Assembly (NCBI RefSeq): GCF_905171775.1
Contig: NC_053494.1
Coordinates: 44,177,981 to 44,241,980 of the forward strand
From: Rana temporaria
Taxonomy: Eukaryota; Chordata; Amphibia; Anura; Ranidae
Length of the DNA: 64,000 nt
Direction of reading: 5' to 3'
Each line of letters begins with the position of its first letter. Within the stretch, counting starts at the first letter, position 1. The notes beneath the pieces were generated by a model. That model worked only from the letters and a program-made list of their open reading frames with translations, did no database searches and was not told the origin of the DNA. Made by a program: the position numbers and the translations under genes. This document shows positions 12,862 through 24,233 of this stretch, one piece after another.

Positions 12862-13431
12862 TGTTTTCTAAAGGATTTTGGATACAATATTTTATTTATG
12901 AACTTTGCTAATGCGTCAGATTAAATTTTTTCATCTGCATTTTTTATATATTGCTTGAATTGACGGAATACACTTGTTATAACAGTTTTGTAGATATTGG
13001 TGTATCGTTTTAAACTATTGTAGGATTAGTATAGAAACTAGCACTGTTCCAATTTGCATTTAATCTTTTTGGGTTTGTTTTTGTTTTTTTTCCCCACTAG
13101 CAATAGTTGCTGGACCAGTTTGGGGTTCTGTGACACAGTTCATTTATTTTCCATAAAGTAACCTGTCTGGTGATGATTTTGGATTAAAAAGTGGTGTGGA
13201 GCAGAAAATTTACTCGGGCTTCCTGAATTTCAATTTAATACAGCAAGTTGAAACACACGTTTTTAAATGACTGGTAATTGATGATGTTGGAGAAATGAAG
13301 GGAGTACCCACCCAAAAAGTCGCTTGTCTGCCGTTGCTTTGTGTAGTCTTCTCTATGTAATGTCCAGTTGATATCGGTCTGCTACCACACACTTCAGCAA
13401 GAGGCTCACCAATGACTATGTTCTGACATAG
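12862..13431. other. Unannotated part of intron 5
   Basis: No features are recognised between the inverted-repeat element and the LINE fragment. Confidence 0.4.
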
Positions 13432-14570
13432 TTACATAGTAGGTGAGGTTGAAGAAAGATACAAGTCCAAGTCCAACCTATGTGTGTGATTATATGTCAG
13501 TGGTGTGGTCGTTCAGGTGCTTATCTAATGTTTTTTTTTTTTTTTTAACTATTGATGCCCCCCTGCTGAGGCCACCACCTGTGGAAAGGAATTCACATCC
13601 TTGCTGTTCTTGCAGTAAAGAACCCTCTACGTAGTTTAAGGTTAAAACTCTTCTTCTAATTTTAATGTCTTGTTGCAACTTTTTCACAGAAAAGAGTTTA
13701 TCCTTATTGTGGGGTCACCAGTACAGTATTTGTAAATTGAAATCGTATACCCTCTTAAGCGTCTCTTCTCCAGAGAGAATAAGTTCAGTGCTCGCAACCT
13801 TTCTTAACTAATATCCTCCAGACCCTTTATTAGCTTTGTTGCCCTTCTTTGTACTCACTCCATTTTCAGTACATCCTTCCTGAGGACTGATGCCCAGAAC
13901 TGGACAGCATACTCTAGGTGTGGCTGGACCAGAGTCTTGTACAGTGGGGAAATTATTGCTTTATCCCTGGCGCTAATCCCTTTTTAAATGCATGCCAATA
14001 TTCAGTTTGGTTTGTTAGCAGCAGCTTGGCATTGCTGAGCCTGTCATCTACTAGGACTCTTGGGTCATTTTCCATCCTAGATTCCCCCAGAGGTTCTCCC
14101 CCTAGTGAGTAGATTGTATTCATATTTTTGCCACCCAAATGCATTTTTACATTTTTCTACATTAAACCTCATTTAACATGTAGTTGCCCATCCCATTATT
14201 TTGTTCAGATCTTCTTGCAAGGTTTCCACATCCTGCAATGAAATTATTGCCCTGCTTGGCATCGTCCGCAAATACAGTGATTAAACTGTTTACCCCATCC
14301 TCTAGGTCATTTATGAACAAATTAAATAGGATTGGTCCCAGCACAGATCCCTGTGGGAGCCTACTACCCACCTCTGACCATTCCGGGTACTCCCCATTTA
14401 TCACTATCCTCTGAACTCGCTCTTGTAGCCAGTTTTCCTTCCATGTACTCACCCTATGGTCCATGCCAACGGACCTTATTTTGTACAGTAAACGTTTATG
14501 GGGAACTGTGTCAAATGCTTTTGCAAAATCCAGATACACCACGTCTACGGGCCTTCCTTTATCTAGATGG
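13432..14570 (-). mobile_element. CR1-like LINE, 5'-truncated reverse transcriptase fragment
   Basis: On the minus strand the sequence encodes the later half of a non-LTR reverse transcriptase. It shows VYLDFAKAFDTVPHKRLL with a catalytic Asp, LPQGSVLGPILFNLFINDL, and FADD with the active-site Asp pair. Further downstream are MHLGGKN...YSLGGEPLGES and a 'LEKRRLRG'-type segment near 13770. The 3' end near 13432 shows 'actatgtaactatgt'-like sequence, which I associate with CR1/L2 3' tails in frogs. Frameshifts and stops break the ORF and the 5' two thirds are absent. The element lies antisense to kctd5 in intron 5. Confidence 0.85.
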
Positions 14571-15487
14571 CAACTTTTTTTTTATCATTATATACAGATC
14601 TTAGTGGACAATGCACACTGCTGTAGTGATGCATTCAGCGCCATTAATTGTTTTTGTTTTACAGTCTCATGTAGAAATGTACACATATGCAGGTATATGA
14701 TGTACACATGTAAATTTGAAACCCTGGCAACTAAAGGCGGATAAGGAGTTCTATGCATGTGTACACGTGCGCATGTTTATGCACCCCTGCATATGTATGT
14801 AAGGGGACTTTGCGGAACATAACTTGTGTTTTTTACTCCGGATCTTGCTGCCACAATCTCCTATGTATGGACATCCATTAACAGAACTATTACATCCAAG
14901 TGCAAGGGCCTAATAAAGACTGGTCACTGCTGCTGTCTCTCTAAAGTAGTGTGGCTGGTTTATTTGCCCCCTTTCTGCAGGCATCCTGTAATGGTTGGAC
15001 CTGCTGGGATCCCTCCACAGATGCGCTCTCCGTACAGCCTATATCTAGTACAGTGATATCACTGCTTGCTTTTTACTTTGTGGCTATTGAGGAATATATT
15101 TAACCAACTTTTTGCCCAGAGTTTAGCTGTAAGGCTACATACGCACAGCAGTTTAGCGGTGAGCAGAGACAGCTGCCAGCAAAAATCGGCATATTCTTGC
15201 TGCAAGTTGTAAATGCTGCTTGCACTCAGCTGCAGGTGGTAGGGTTCAATGGCCAGTTCCACTGCTGTGTGCATGAGAGTTGCATCATCCTGGCCAGCCC
15301 AATCTTGCCGCCGAAAAATTCAAACCCAAAAGGAATACCAGAAAATGGATGTGCATTCGATGACCGGGAGTGTTACGAGTAAGCATCAAATGATGTGAAA
15401 CATGTCAGCCACCTTTTTCCTGTTCACTTCATTTTGACTGCATCGCTTTGGTTGTTTTTTGGATTTTATTTGTATAATAAAGACATT
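14571..15487. other. Unannotated part of intron 5
   Basis: No recognisable features. Short purine/pyrimidine alternations such as 'tgtacacgtgcgcatg' occur near 14760. Confidence 0.4.
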
Positions 15488-16207
15488 GGGGTAGATTCAG
15501 AGAGAATTTATGCCAGCGTATCCATAGATACGCTGCGTAAATTCAAATCTGCGCCGGCGTATCTACTTTCTGTATTCAGAAAGCTAGATACGCCGACATT
15601 AGCCTAAGATACGACTGGCATAAGTCTCTTACGCTGTCGTATCTTAGGGTGCATTCTGACGCTGTCCGCTAGGTGGCGCTCCCGTAGTTTTCAGCGTAGA
15701 ATATGCAAATTGGCTACTTACGCCGATTCACAAACGTACGTGCGCCCGGTGGAAGTTTTTTACGGCGTTTGCGTAAGTCGTTTTTGTCGTAACGTTGCTC
15801 CTGCTATTAGGAGGGGCAGCCAATGTTAAGTATGGACATCGTTCCCGCGCTGAGTTTTGAATTTTTACGTCGTTTGCGTAAGTCGTTCGCGAATACGGAT
15901 GGACGTAATTTACGTTCACGCCGAAACCAATGACGTCCTAGCGACGTCATTTGGAGCAATGCACATTGGGGAAATTTAGCCGGCGGTGCATGCGAATTTA
16001 AATCGGCGCAGGGACGCGCCTGATTTAAATACTACACTCCCCCCTAGCCGCGGAATTTGAATTCCGCCAGGGGATTTACGATACGCCGCAAGTTTTGAGG
16101 TAAGTGCTTTCTGAATACAGCACTTGCCTCACAAAATTGCGGCGGCGTAACGTAAATCAGATAGGTTAGCGGATCTAAAGATCCGCTAACCTATCTGAAT
16201 CTACCCC
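15488..16207. mobile_element. Harbinger-like MITE, 'ggggtagattcag' family
   Basis: The inverted ends are 'ggggtagattcaga' and 'tctgaatctacccc'. Just inside the right end is a perfect hairpin, 'gataggttagcggatcta' followed by its complement. The body is enriched in 'acgccg' and 'cgtaagtcg' blocks. A second copy lies at 61919-62582. The 720-bp body encodes no transposase. Assignment to Harbinger is from memory of similar frog elements; the 3-bp target duplication was not resolved. Confidence 0.75.
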
Positions 16208-16692
16208 ACTGTTTTAAGGAGTGCGGCAGTCCAGGACCTTCTTCTATCCAATGCACCTGTGCATAGCCAGCACCTTTTTGGTTTAATGGGACGGAAGCAA
16301 AGCCAAGGGATCAGCAGTTTCTAGAGCGATATCATTTCTCACGTCGATGACCGGGAGTGCTGACACCACAGCCCTGGAGGGGATCACTTGGCAGATGTAC
16401 GAATATGCTATGCATACTGGCACATGTGGATTAAAGCTCTCGAAGGCCCATTTATTTTTTATTTATTTTTAGGTTTAAGTCACCTGAAGAAGTCTCGCTG
16501 AATACTACAGGGGTTCATGTCTTCACATAGCTAGACTAATACATCCGTAACACTTTCTATTACGTTGTATACTAGTAATCTCCCCATATCAGTGTTTTTC
16601 CTACCTTGCATGTTTTATCTTTTCACTTACTATTTTTTTTTCTTTTTTTATTATTCCTTCTCTTTGCACATGCATGCTGCATGCTGATACAG
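16208..16692. other. Unannotated part of intron 5
   Basis: A block near 16482, 'tcacctgaagaagtctcgct', resembles the 'cctgaagaag' box seen in several frog interspersed repeats, but no ends could be defined. The stretch ends in a T-rich tract suited to a splice acceptor. Confidence 0.4.
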
Positions 16693-16753
16693 AGTGAGGA
16701 CGAAGAGACGGATTACGATATGAATGACTCAGATTAAGTTTTATTATGCTGGT
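16693..16753 (+). CDS. Candidate alternative kctd5 exon with acidic tail
   Basis: After a T-rich tract and 'gctgatacag' there is a phase-0 reading frame of 14 codons, SEDEETDYDMNDSD, ending in TAA at 16735-16737. A 'gctg|gtgagc' donor follows at 16754. Spliced to exon 5 it would give ...SEKAK-SEDEETDYDMNDSD in place of the normal ILQERGSR tail. The stop would lie 16 nt before the exon end, too close to the junction to trigger typical nonsense-mediated decay. KCTD17 also has an acidic tail starting with Ser at this boundary, as I remember it. This is an inference without transcript support; a chance open frame is possible. Confidence 0.45.
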
Positions 16754-17408
16754 GAGCACTGGCTTTCCTTGAACCCCCATAATTTCCCCAGAGATGACCC
16801 TAACCTGTGTCCATCCCATTGTTTTGTCACTAGCTCTGTCTAGAGTATAATGTATTCCTGACTTTCCCTGTACAAGATTCTAGACTTTAATTCCACCAGC
16901 ATACATTATGTAATATATTTTTCTGTCTGAATTTCATGTTGAAATGTTTGATCTGGTAATACAAAAAAAGATCCTTTCACTAATAGGATGTGGTTCTTCT
17001 GTAGCCAATGAAATGCTCAACCGTCTTCAATCATCTGCCTTCCTGATTCCTTTTGTTGATGTCACAGATCTAAACCTAACCCCTTCCGGCCCACTGGTTT
17101 TGAACTATGCTTTATATTCCAGTGTTGTGGTTGTAGTAAGTTTTGTTCTGCCAGATGAACCCAGTTTTTATGTGTGTTCAATAAGACAAGAGTAAATGCC
17201 CTATTGTCTTTGCTTTTGTGTTAATTATTGCATTTGTGTGTCTTGGCATATTCAATAAAGGGTCCATTAGAGATTGGCGGGTAAGTGTTTCTTTTCCCTA
17301 CCCTGGGGAGTACAGAAAAAAAAAAACATCATAATTCCTTGTGAACTGTGCCACTGTGTGGCTTGTGTCAATGGCATCAGTGCATTCAACCTGTTGTAGA
17401 TCATTTGC
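16754..17408. other. Unannotated part of intron 5
   Basis: No repeat or gene is recognised. An 'aataaa' occurs near 17255 ('attcaataaaggg') and could end a short alternative transcript that reads through from 16693, but nothing else supports that. Confidence 0.35.
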
Positions 17409-17664
17409 TTTAGGCTGGGTTCACACCGCAGCAGGAGTCCGGTGCATCTTCATTCACTGTTACAGGTCTTAGCCAGCCTGAATTTTGGGCTGAATTCGGA
17501 CCTGAAATGGACCAAAAGACACAGGGCAACGGTGCAATTTGCATCAGAGCAGCTGCGGAGATGTGTGAACGGACTACATAGAGGGCCAGTCACAATCTCC
17601 TGCTATGCGAATTGGATGCAGAGAAATCTGCATCCAATCCACAATAGCGTGAACCCAGCCTAAA
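17409..17664. mobile_element. 'ggctgggttcacac' MITE
   Basis: Near-perfect inverted ends 'ttaggctgggttcacac' and 'gtgaacccagcctaa' enclose about 240 bp. The family recurs at 27382, 28165, 28650, 33826 and 49494. No coding capacity. Confidence 0.85.
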
Positions 17665-19821
17665 GCTGGATCCATCCCATAGACTTGTAAAAAAAAAAAA
17701 AGGAAACCCATCTGACACAATCAAAAGGCTATTAATACAGGCCCTAGTAGCACTCTCAGTATAACAGATACTGTATGTGTGCCATAGATCAGTGGGGTAT
17801 CTGTCTCCTCCTCTTCACCCAGGGAATCACAAATGGGAAAGGGGGACAGGAGTTAACGCCTCACCACAAACCTTGCGTTCCTCTACAGAACTGCTCAGTT
17901 TTCATTTCCTTTATTCAGAAGAGACTCATTGCTTGGAACCCGGTGGAAGAATTGACCTAGGGCTCTCATCTGCAGTCCTCCATCCACCCCCTCTTTCCTC
18001 ACCCTGCTTGATGGTTGGGTGGGGGGAGTCTCCTATGCAATTTTACACACGCCTAATTTTCCCCAGTGTCCTTCCTCTTTAGGCCCACGTAACTTCCTGG
18101 CTCTTCTCCGGTTTTAGTTCCACAGAACGACCGTTTTTATGAGGTGACTTACCCCTTGGTTTGACTGCTCTTGTTTGGAGCATTCTGTAAGCAGTGCTGG
18201 GGCAGTGACTGTAAACATCAATGCCTTGGGATGAGCCAGGCTAATTCAATTTGACCAGCAGTCCTGGGTGTCTCTTCTGGCTGGGATTAGGTCACTTCCT
18301 GGGCTACCTTGGTTCCTGGTTCTTAAGCTGCACAAGGAGTGACTGGAGCATGCTGGTACCTTTTCTGGCCAGTCTGTCTGACAGCGGTGCCTTGAATGCC
18401 GGAACACCTTTTTTGGAATTCTGCTCCGCTGTGCGTCCTGCTATATTTAGGGGGCACACAACAGCTGTGGTGATGACGAGCTCCTGCAGCGTCTATGAAA
18501 TGCAGGCAATCTGCAATCGCTATGTATTTTTTTTTTTTTTTTTAGTCTATTGCTGCACGCTTTACCCTCTAGAGTTGGGGCTGTCTGACATGAAAGGTCT
18601 TGTTGGTGGCCTTCAGATGTCCTGCCACAGTTGGCTCTGTTTTATCCTTGACATGTGCTGCTCTGGGCTTAAAAGGTTATGTTGCATGGAAACCCTGTTT
18701 GGTCACTCTTTTTTTTACAGACCAAGGCTTATTGGTGGCATGCCAACGGGGATGTGGACTCGCTGGGAGTTCTGCAGCCGCTTGACTTTTTTTTTTTTGT
18801 GTTGCGCTGCAGCTCAAGGCGCTGCAACACAGAAATTTTAGGCAGCCTCTGCACACCTGGTGCTTTGCTTCAGTGACAGCAGTGTTTCTTTCATATGTAG
18901 CTTTTATGGCTCAATAAAAATTTGGAGCCAAGTGATGTCACCTGTGTGTGGCCTCTTTTTCAGTCAGTGCATCTTCAGGTGCTGGTCAGAAGGGCTCTTC
19001 CTCACTCTGATCTGCTTTGCGGCAGCTTGGGAGCGCTGACTCACTCACTGGCCCAGTTATGCTTGGAAATTGGTGGGGGGATATTTACACTGCTCTGCAC
19101 ATCAATCCTTTGCTTAAACAATCTGCTAAGGTTTTAGTTGGCTTTTAGCCAGCTTCTGTACTGCCTGAAAGCATGTGTAATTCTGCTAGCAGCTTATTTA
19201 ACAAGACCATAAGCACTCCCATAATGAGATGTTTAACATCCCAAATAAGAACAGAAGTTTGTTTTTTAAAGGCTTTAAGAACGCTTAAAGCTTTGCTGTA
19301 CAGACTACATGTATACAAGCTGTGTGTACAAAGACAGATCTTTGCACACACAGCTGTTGGAAATATAATGCATGTCCAAAAAATGATCTATACGCTGGTA
19401 GGAGTCATTTTCTTCTAGAAGTGTAGAGGTTGGTGAGCGGCGTTGTGGTGGCTTTTTCCGAAACACGGGTTGCCGTAAAAGTAAGATTATTCATGATGTC
19501 TTCATGGGTAACCTGTTGAGTTAAAATGATCCTCTGGTGACCAGGTCGTTTTAATAGGCGTCTGATAAGGAAGAAGTATGCAGATTGGGCGTTCTGACTT
19601 CACCAGCAAATAATGTTTTTTTCACGACTTGATAGAATATATTGTGGAGAAATAGCTGTAGACATGAAGATTGGACATGTCACTAGATACTTTGGGCAGC
19701 TGCCTGATTAGGGCAGTTTGTGGTAGCTTAACCATATGACTTGATATACAAAATTCAAGTTTTTTTACATGGGTGGCTACTACCAGTCATCTTACTAACA
19801 TTGAGTTGTATTGTCTTTCAG
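17665..19821. other. Unannotated 3' part of intron 5
   Basis: This stretch is less AT-rich than its surroundings and has no recognised repeats. A 196-codon plus-strand frame at 18251-18841 contains translated T-runs and Cys/Leu-rich sequence of no known family, and it lies within the intron; I do not call it a gene. Confidence 0.45.
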
Positions 19822-19851
19822 ATTTTGCAAGAACGAGGCTCCCGCATATGA
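19822..19851 (+). CDS. kctd5: kctd5 terminal coding exon (C-terminus)
   Basis: After the acceptor 'tgtctttcag' the frame reads ILQERGSRI and stops at TGA (19849-19851). KCTD5 and KCTD2 proteins end in KILQERGSRM, so this is the expected last exon. Joined in phase 0 to exon 5 it completes the protein. The last codon is ATA (Ile) where other vertebrates, as I recall, have ATG (Met). The normal tail is thus only nine residues, encoded 12 kb away from the rest. Confidence 0.93.
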   Translation: MLQERGSRI

Positions 19852-21320
19852 AGAATTTTGAAAGAAACTTTTTTTTTTCCCCCTCCTATACAGTTTTGTT
19901 ACAAGCAAAGAAATAAGCGTTGGGGATCTACCACAAGATGCCTGCTTTAGGTCCTGGAATTTGTTGGCCAGTTTTTGTTTTTACTTTGAAAGTTGTTTTT
20001 TGGATGGAAGCTTCAGTATTTAATGTGTATTGAACAGGAACCTCCATTAAGTGGGGGTCTATTGCCTATTTTTCTACCAGCCCCTAAATTGTTTTCTTCT
20101 CTGTACAATATTTTTTGTACAGCATTGATACTGAAAATTGGTAAACTGACAGTCCTGTACATTTAATTCTGCTGTTTGTTGTAACATAATGTACGTACTG
20201 TGATGGTATACATGAAACAGTTTGCAAAAATTCAGTCTGGTCACCATGGGGGATGTTGCTGCTCTACACTGGACCTCTAGTTGGCAACCATACCCTGCAA
20301 ACCGATAAAACGTAAAGCAGTTTCAACTAAGGTGGATCCCCAAAACATATCGGCAAAGGGAATGCGGACCCTGTCTATGTAATCTGCATTGGTCAATTGT
20401 TTCTTCCAGAGAAACGCTTCTTCCTTGACAAACTGAAACAATTTTTTTTATATATATATTTTTTTTTTAAAGAAACTGTTTTTGTGATGTAAAAGTATGC
20501 TATTCTCTTCTAACAGGTCAATATAAATGTCACAAATTGCATGTACGGTGGACAGATTATCTGCCTATAGGCTGAACTTGCTAATCGGTTTCTTTCTAAT
20601 GTTTTCCAAAAGAGCAAGTCTGAAAAACTTTTTAGGCTTAGATGATGCTGTGCCAAATGCAGTAACCCATAGCAACCCAATTTAAATTTACTGAAATGGA
20701 TTTTTTTTTTAAGGGCCACTGCAGTCCAACACATCAGTTTTTGACTTATTTGATGGGTCTCCTTGCTGTAACAAATCAAGTCATCTCAAACCTCCCTCGT
20801 TACCCAACATGAAACCTGGAGCAGAGTATACATTATAAAAGGAACTCCTTTATTAAGTGCATCAGCTAAAGTAACCCCAAAAGAGAACAGTATAATTAAC
20901 CGGTCCATTCATACCAGTGCACTATGACGTGTGTTGCTGCACCATACAGTTACGAGTATCAGTTCTCTTGGAAAGAGAGCCCAAAGCATCTGCTTTGCAG
21001 TGTCCACACACTACATTTCGGTACACTGTTGGTCTGTTGTGGTACGTTGGCAGCTGATTCAAATGATGGATTCACTGGGGCTTCAAGGGATTGCATTATG
21101 TTCAGGCAGAATGAATGACATTTTATATGTGGTGTAGAAACACAAATTGGCCTAACGCAAAAGGAAAGATGCACATAGTAACCAGACTTTAATGCAATTT
21201 GCCCACTAGAAATCTGTTGCACATCTGCTCTTACATCTGAGGAGCCATGTTTTTTTTTTTTCTGCTGGACAAATGGCCTGTTTATGCTGTATTCACACAG
21301 GCAGCAATTGCTATTTTTTT
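19852..21320 (+). other. kctd5: kctd5 3' UTR and downstream sequence
   Basis: The sequence after the stop is T-rich, contains no mobile element that I recognise, and looks like 3' UTR for at least several hundred bases ('attttttgtacagcattgat' near 20109 is typical in style). I find no canonical AATAAA before 21343 by eye; TATAAA variants occur near 20523 and 20834. The true polyadenylation site is therefore not fixed. Confidence 0.6.
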
Positions 21321-21420
21321 AAGCCTCATTCACACGGGCGGTAATAAAAAGCAGTTCAGCCGCTTTTTACTGGCCACCTAAACCCTAGCAAAGCAGTGCA
21401 GAGAGTTTGAAGCTACAACA
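21321..21420. mobile_element. Partial 'ttcacacgggcgg' MITE
   Basis: It begins 'taagcctcattcacacgggc', matching the outer ends of the 'ttcacac' MITEs, and is truncated on the right. It contains the first AATAAA hexamer (21343-21348) after the kctd5 stop codon. Confidence 0.5.
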
Positions 21421-21485
21421 AATTTATCTTGGCTTGACAAATTTAATAGGCAGCACTGCCTGTCAGACTGGGCCACTGAAGTCAT

Positions 21486-21672
21486 TGGGGTAAATTTACT
21501 AAACCTGGTGCACTCAATCTGGGGCAGCTGTGCATAGTAACCAATCGTCTTCAAACCTCCAGCTTGTTTTTAATTAAGCTTTGGCTAAAAATAAAAAAAT
21601 CGGAAACTGTCTGGTTTCTATGCAGAAGTGAGCCTGATCTTGCGCACTTCAGATTTAGTAAATAAACCTCAG
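21486..21672. mobile_element. 'ggggtaaatttactaaa' MITE
   Basis: The ends 'ggggtaaatttactaaacc' and 'tttagtaaataaacctc' are inverted repeats. The 187-bp body includes 'ggtgcactc' and 'gcgcacttc' near the two ends. This MITE family is common in frog genomes, to my knowledge. It carries two AATAAA hexamers. Confidence 0.75.
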
Positions 21673-22730
21673 GGAGACTGCTCTGCAACCATAAGTAAGA
21701 CAAAAAACACTAATGGTGCTCTGTTCCTTTTTAAATTGGTAAACTCATGTAGTAATGTGCTAAAATCGCAAATACTGTAATGAGAGTAAATTGATTGGAC
21801 ACAATCACTCCTATAACTTGTGCTCAAACCTTCAAATGTATATACTCTTATCATACATTCATCACTGGTGATTCAAAAAATTGTCACAAATACATTATTC
21901 AAAAGATTTTCATTGTGCCAAAAAAATTATATTGAAGCCAGAAACTCAAGTCCATAAAATCTGTCCACCCACTTGATGGATAATGTATATAACAAACCAG
22001 TGTGTAAATATAATAATCCTCTCCGTGTCCGACAATGCTCAAAGAAAACGAAAAAGTGCTCCGTTCACAAGAAGAGAGGATGGCCTCTTACCAGATCTGA
22101 TGGATCCCTCTTACAGAGATCAAAGGAGCTTGTCCAGGAATGATTACAAGTGTGGAAGTTTCAAACCACATATCCTGATATGCTTACAGGGATAAACTCT
22201 TGGCCTGTCACTGTGGCATGTTGGTTCAATGGAAAAATAACCATTTGGCAAAAAAAGGCAATTCAGCAAGCACAGGATTGCTGGGAAGCTGGAAGCAACA
22301 AGCTGTTTAGCTGGTCAAGTCTCTTGACACCAATTAAATTGATTACAGCTTTGCAGGTTTTCTTAAAGAGACCTATCATGAGAAAACATGCAGGCTGCTA
22401 TTTTTAACCTCCTAGAAAATGCTATTTTCCATGCAGTCATTCTGATTCTCTTTAAAATATTATACCAGAACAAGTATGCTCTGAAAGATTGTTGACTTTC
22501 CTGTATTTGTTTCAGATCAGTGATTTAGAAAGTATTTACTTGTATTATCAGGAGGAGGACAGCACTAGCAGCCCTCATTTTCTGTCATCACATGTACTTT
22601 AAAAGTGCTGTCCTTAATCTCCCAGATTTCCATATAGTCTCCCTAAAATGCTTTTTTTTTTTTTTTTTTGTACCCAGAAGATTAAAAGAATATACGCCTG
22701 AAGATCAAACCCAGTTGGGCATTAATATAA

Positions 22731-22774
<44 letters not shown>

Positions 22775-22820
22775 ATATTTTTTATATAAGTGTGGCAGGT
22801 TTAAAAAGTGTGCTGATTCT
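21673..22820. other. Unannotated sequence with (AT)n
   Basis: No recognised gene or repeat apart from an (AT)n run at about 22734-22766 and a T homopolymer at 22651-22669. Confidence 0.5.
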
Positions 22821-24233
22821 CAGTGCATCTGGAAAGTATTCACAGGGCTTCACTTTTTCCAAATTTTTGTTTTGTTGCAACTTTATTCCAGAATTAAATT
22901 CATTATTTCCCTCAAAATTCAACCCCCTATACTTCATAAGGACCATGTGAAAGAAGTTTGATTAAAAACTGCAAATTTATTAAAAAAAAAAAAAAATTAG
23001 CTTGGTTGCATCCCGTTTTTACTGATCATCCTTGATGTTTCTACAACTTGGAGACCACCTGTTGTAAATTGTTTTATTGGGCATTATTTGGAAAGGCACA
23101 CACCTGTCTATATACGGTCTTACAGTTAACAGTACATGTCAGAACACAAACCAAGCCATAAAGTCCAAGGAATTGTCTGTAGACAGCCGAGACAGGATTG
23201 TATTGAGGCACAGATCTGGGGATGGGTACAGAAACCTTTCTGCAGAATTGAAGGTCCCAATGAGCACAGTGGCCTCCATCATTCATAAATGGAAGTAGTT
23301 TTGGAACCCCATGACTCTTGCTAGAGCTGGCCGCCTGGCCAAACTAAGCAATCAGGGGAGAAGGGCCTTAGTCAGTGAGGTGACCAAGAACCCACTGATC
23401 ACTCTGACAGAGCTCCAGCATTTCTCTGTGGAGAGAGGAAAACATTCCAGAAGAACAACCATCTCTGCAACACACTCCACCAATCAGGCCTGTATGGTAG
23501 TGTGGCTAGACAGAAGCCACTCCTCCAGTAAAAGGCACATGACAGCCCACCTGGAGTTTGGCAGGCATAATTTCTGGTGGAAACCAGGCACCACTCATCA
23601 CCTGGCCAATACCATTCCTACAGTGAAGCATTGTGATGGGAGCATGCTGTGGGGATGGTTTTTCAGCGGCAGGAACTGGGAGACTAGTCTGGATCGAGGG
23701 AAAGACAAATGCAGCAACGTACAGCCTTAATGAAAACCTGTTCCAGAGTGGTCTGGACCTCAAACTGGGGCAAAGGTTCATCTTCCAACAGGACAATGAC
23801 CCTAAGCACACAGCCAAGATAACAAAGAAGTGGTTATGGGGCAATTCTGTGAATGTCCTTGAGTGGCCCAGATTTTAACCCGATTGAACATCTCTGGAGA
23901 GACCTGAAAATGGCTGTGCACCGACGCTCCCCATCAAACCTGATGGAGCTTGAGGGATCCTGCAAAGAAGAATATAAGAAACTGCCCAAAAATAGATGTG
24001 CCAAGTTTGTAGCATCATACTCAAAAATATTTGAGGCTGGAATTGGTATTGAGCAAATGCTGTGAATACTTATGTACATGTATTATTTTTTTTTTTTATT
24101 ATTATTATAAATTTGCAAAGATTTTAAACTTCTTTCACAATGTCATTATGACAAAATAATGAATTTAATCCATTTTTGGAATAAGGCTGTAACAAAACAA
24201 AATGTGGAAAGTGAAGCACCGAATTCTTCCTGG
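22821..24233 (+). mobile_element. Defective Tc1-like transposon
   Basis: Inverted ends 'cagtgcatctggaaagtatt' and a decayed complement around 24190-24233 bound 1.41 kb. The transposase frame is broken. The start codon is ATA at about 23158, there is a premature TAG at 23296-23298, and several frameshifts follow. The helix-turn-helix part is readable (PMSTVASIIHKWK, then GRLAKLSNQGRRALVSEV). In the catalytic domain QQDNDPKHTAKI and FNPIEHLWRDLKMAVHRR keep the second Asp and the Glu. The block that should hold the first Asp (WSDE) is deleted between LEFGRHN and FWWKPGT near 23570. The protein ended at about 24063. The family is widespread in fish, frogs and lampreys. Confidence 0.93.

Larger units (their letters stand above)
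7669..19821 (+). other. kctd5: kctd5 intron 5 (12.2 kb)
   Basis: The last intron runs from 'gtatgt' to 'tgtctttcag'. It holds a ranid repeat, two TTAA-type MITEs, a reversed ranid repeat, a long inverted-repeat element, a CR1-like LINE fragment on the opposite strand, a Harbinger-like MITE, a candidate alternative exon and a 'ttcacac' MITE. All recognised mobile elements lie between 9.4 and 17.7 kb. Confidence 0.85.

Noticed and set aside
18251..18841. 196-codon plus-strand frame in kctd5 intron 5
   Set aside because: It contains translated T homopolymers, has no domain I recognise, and lies inside an intron of a gene on the same strand.
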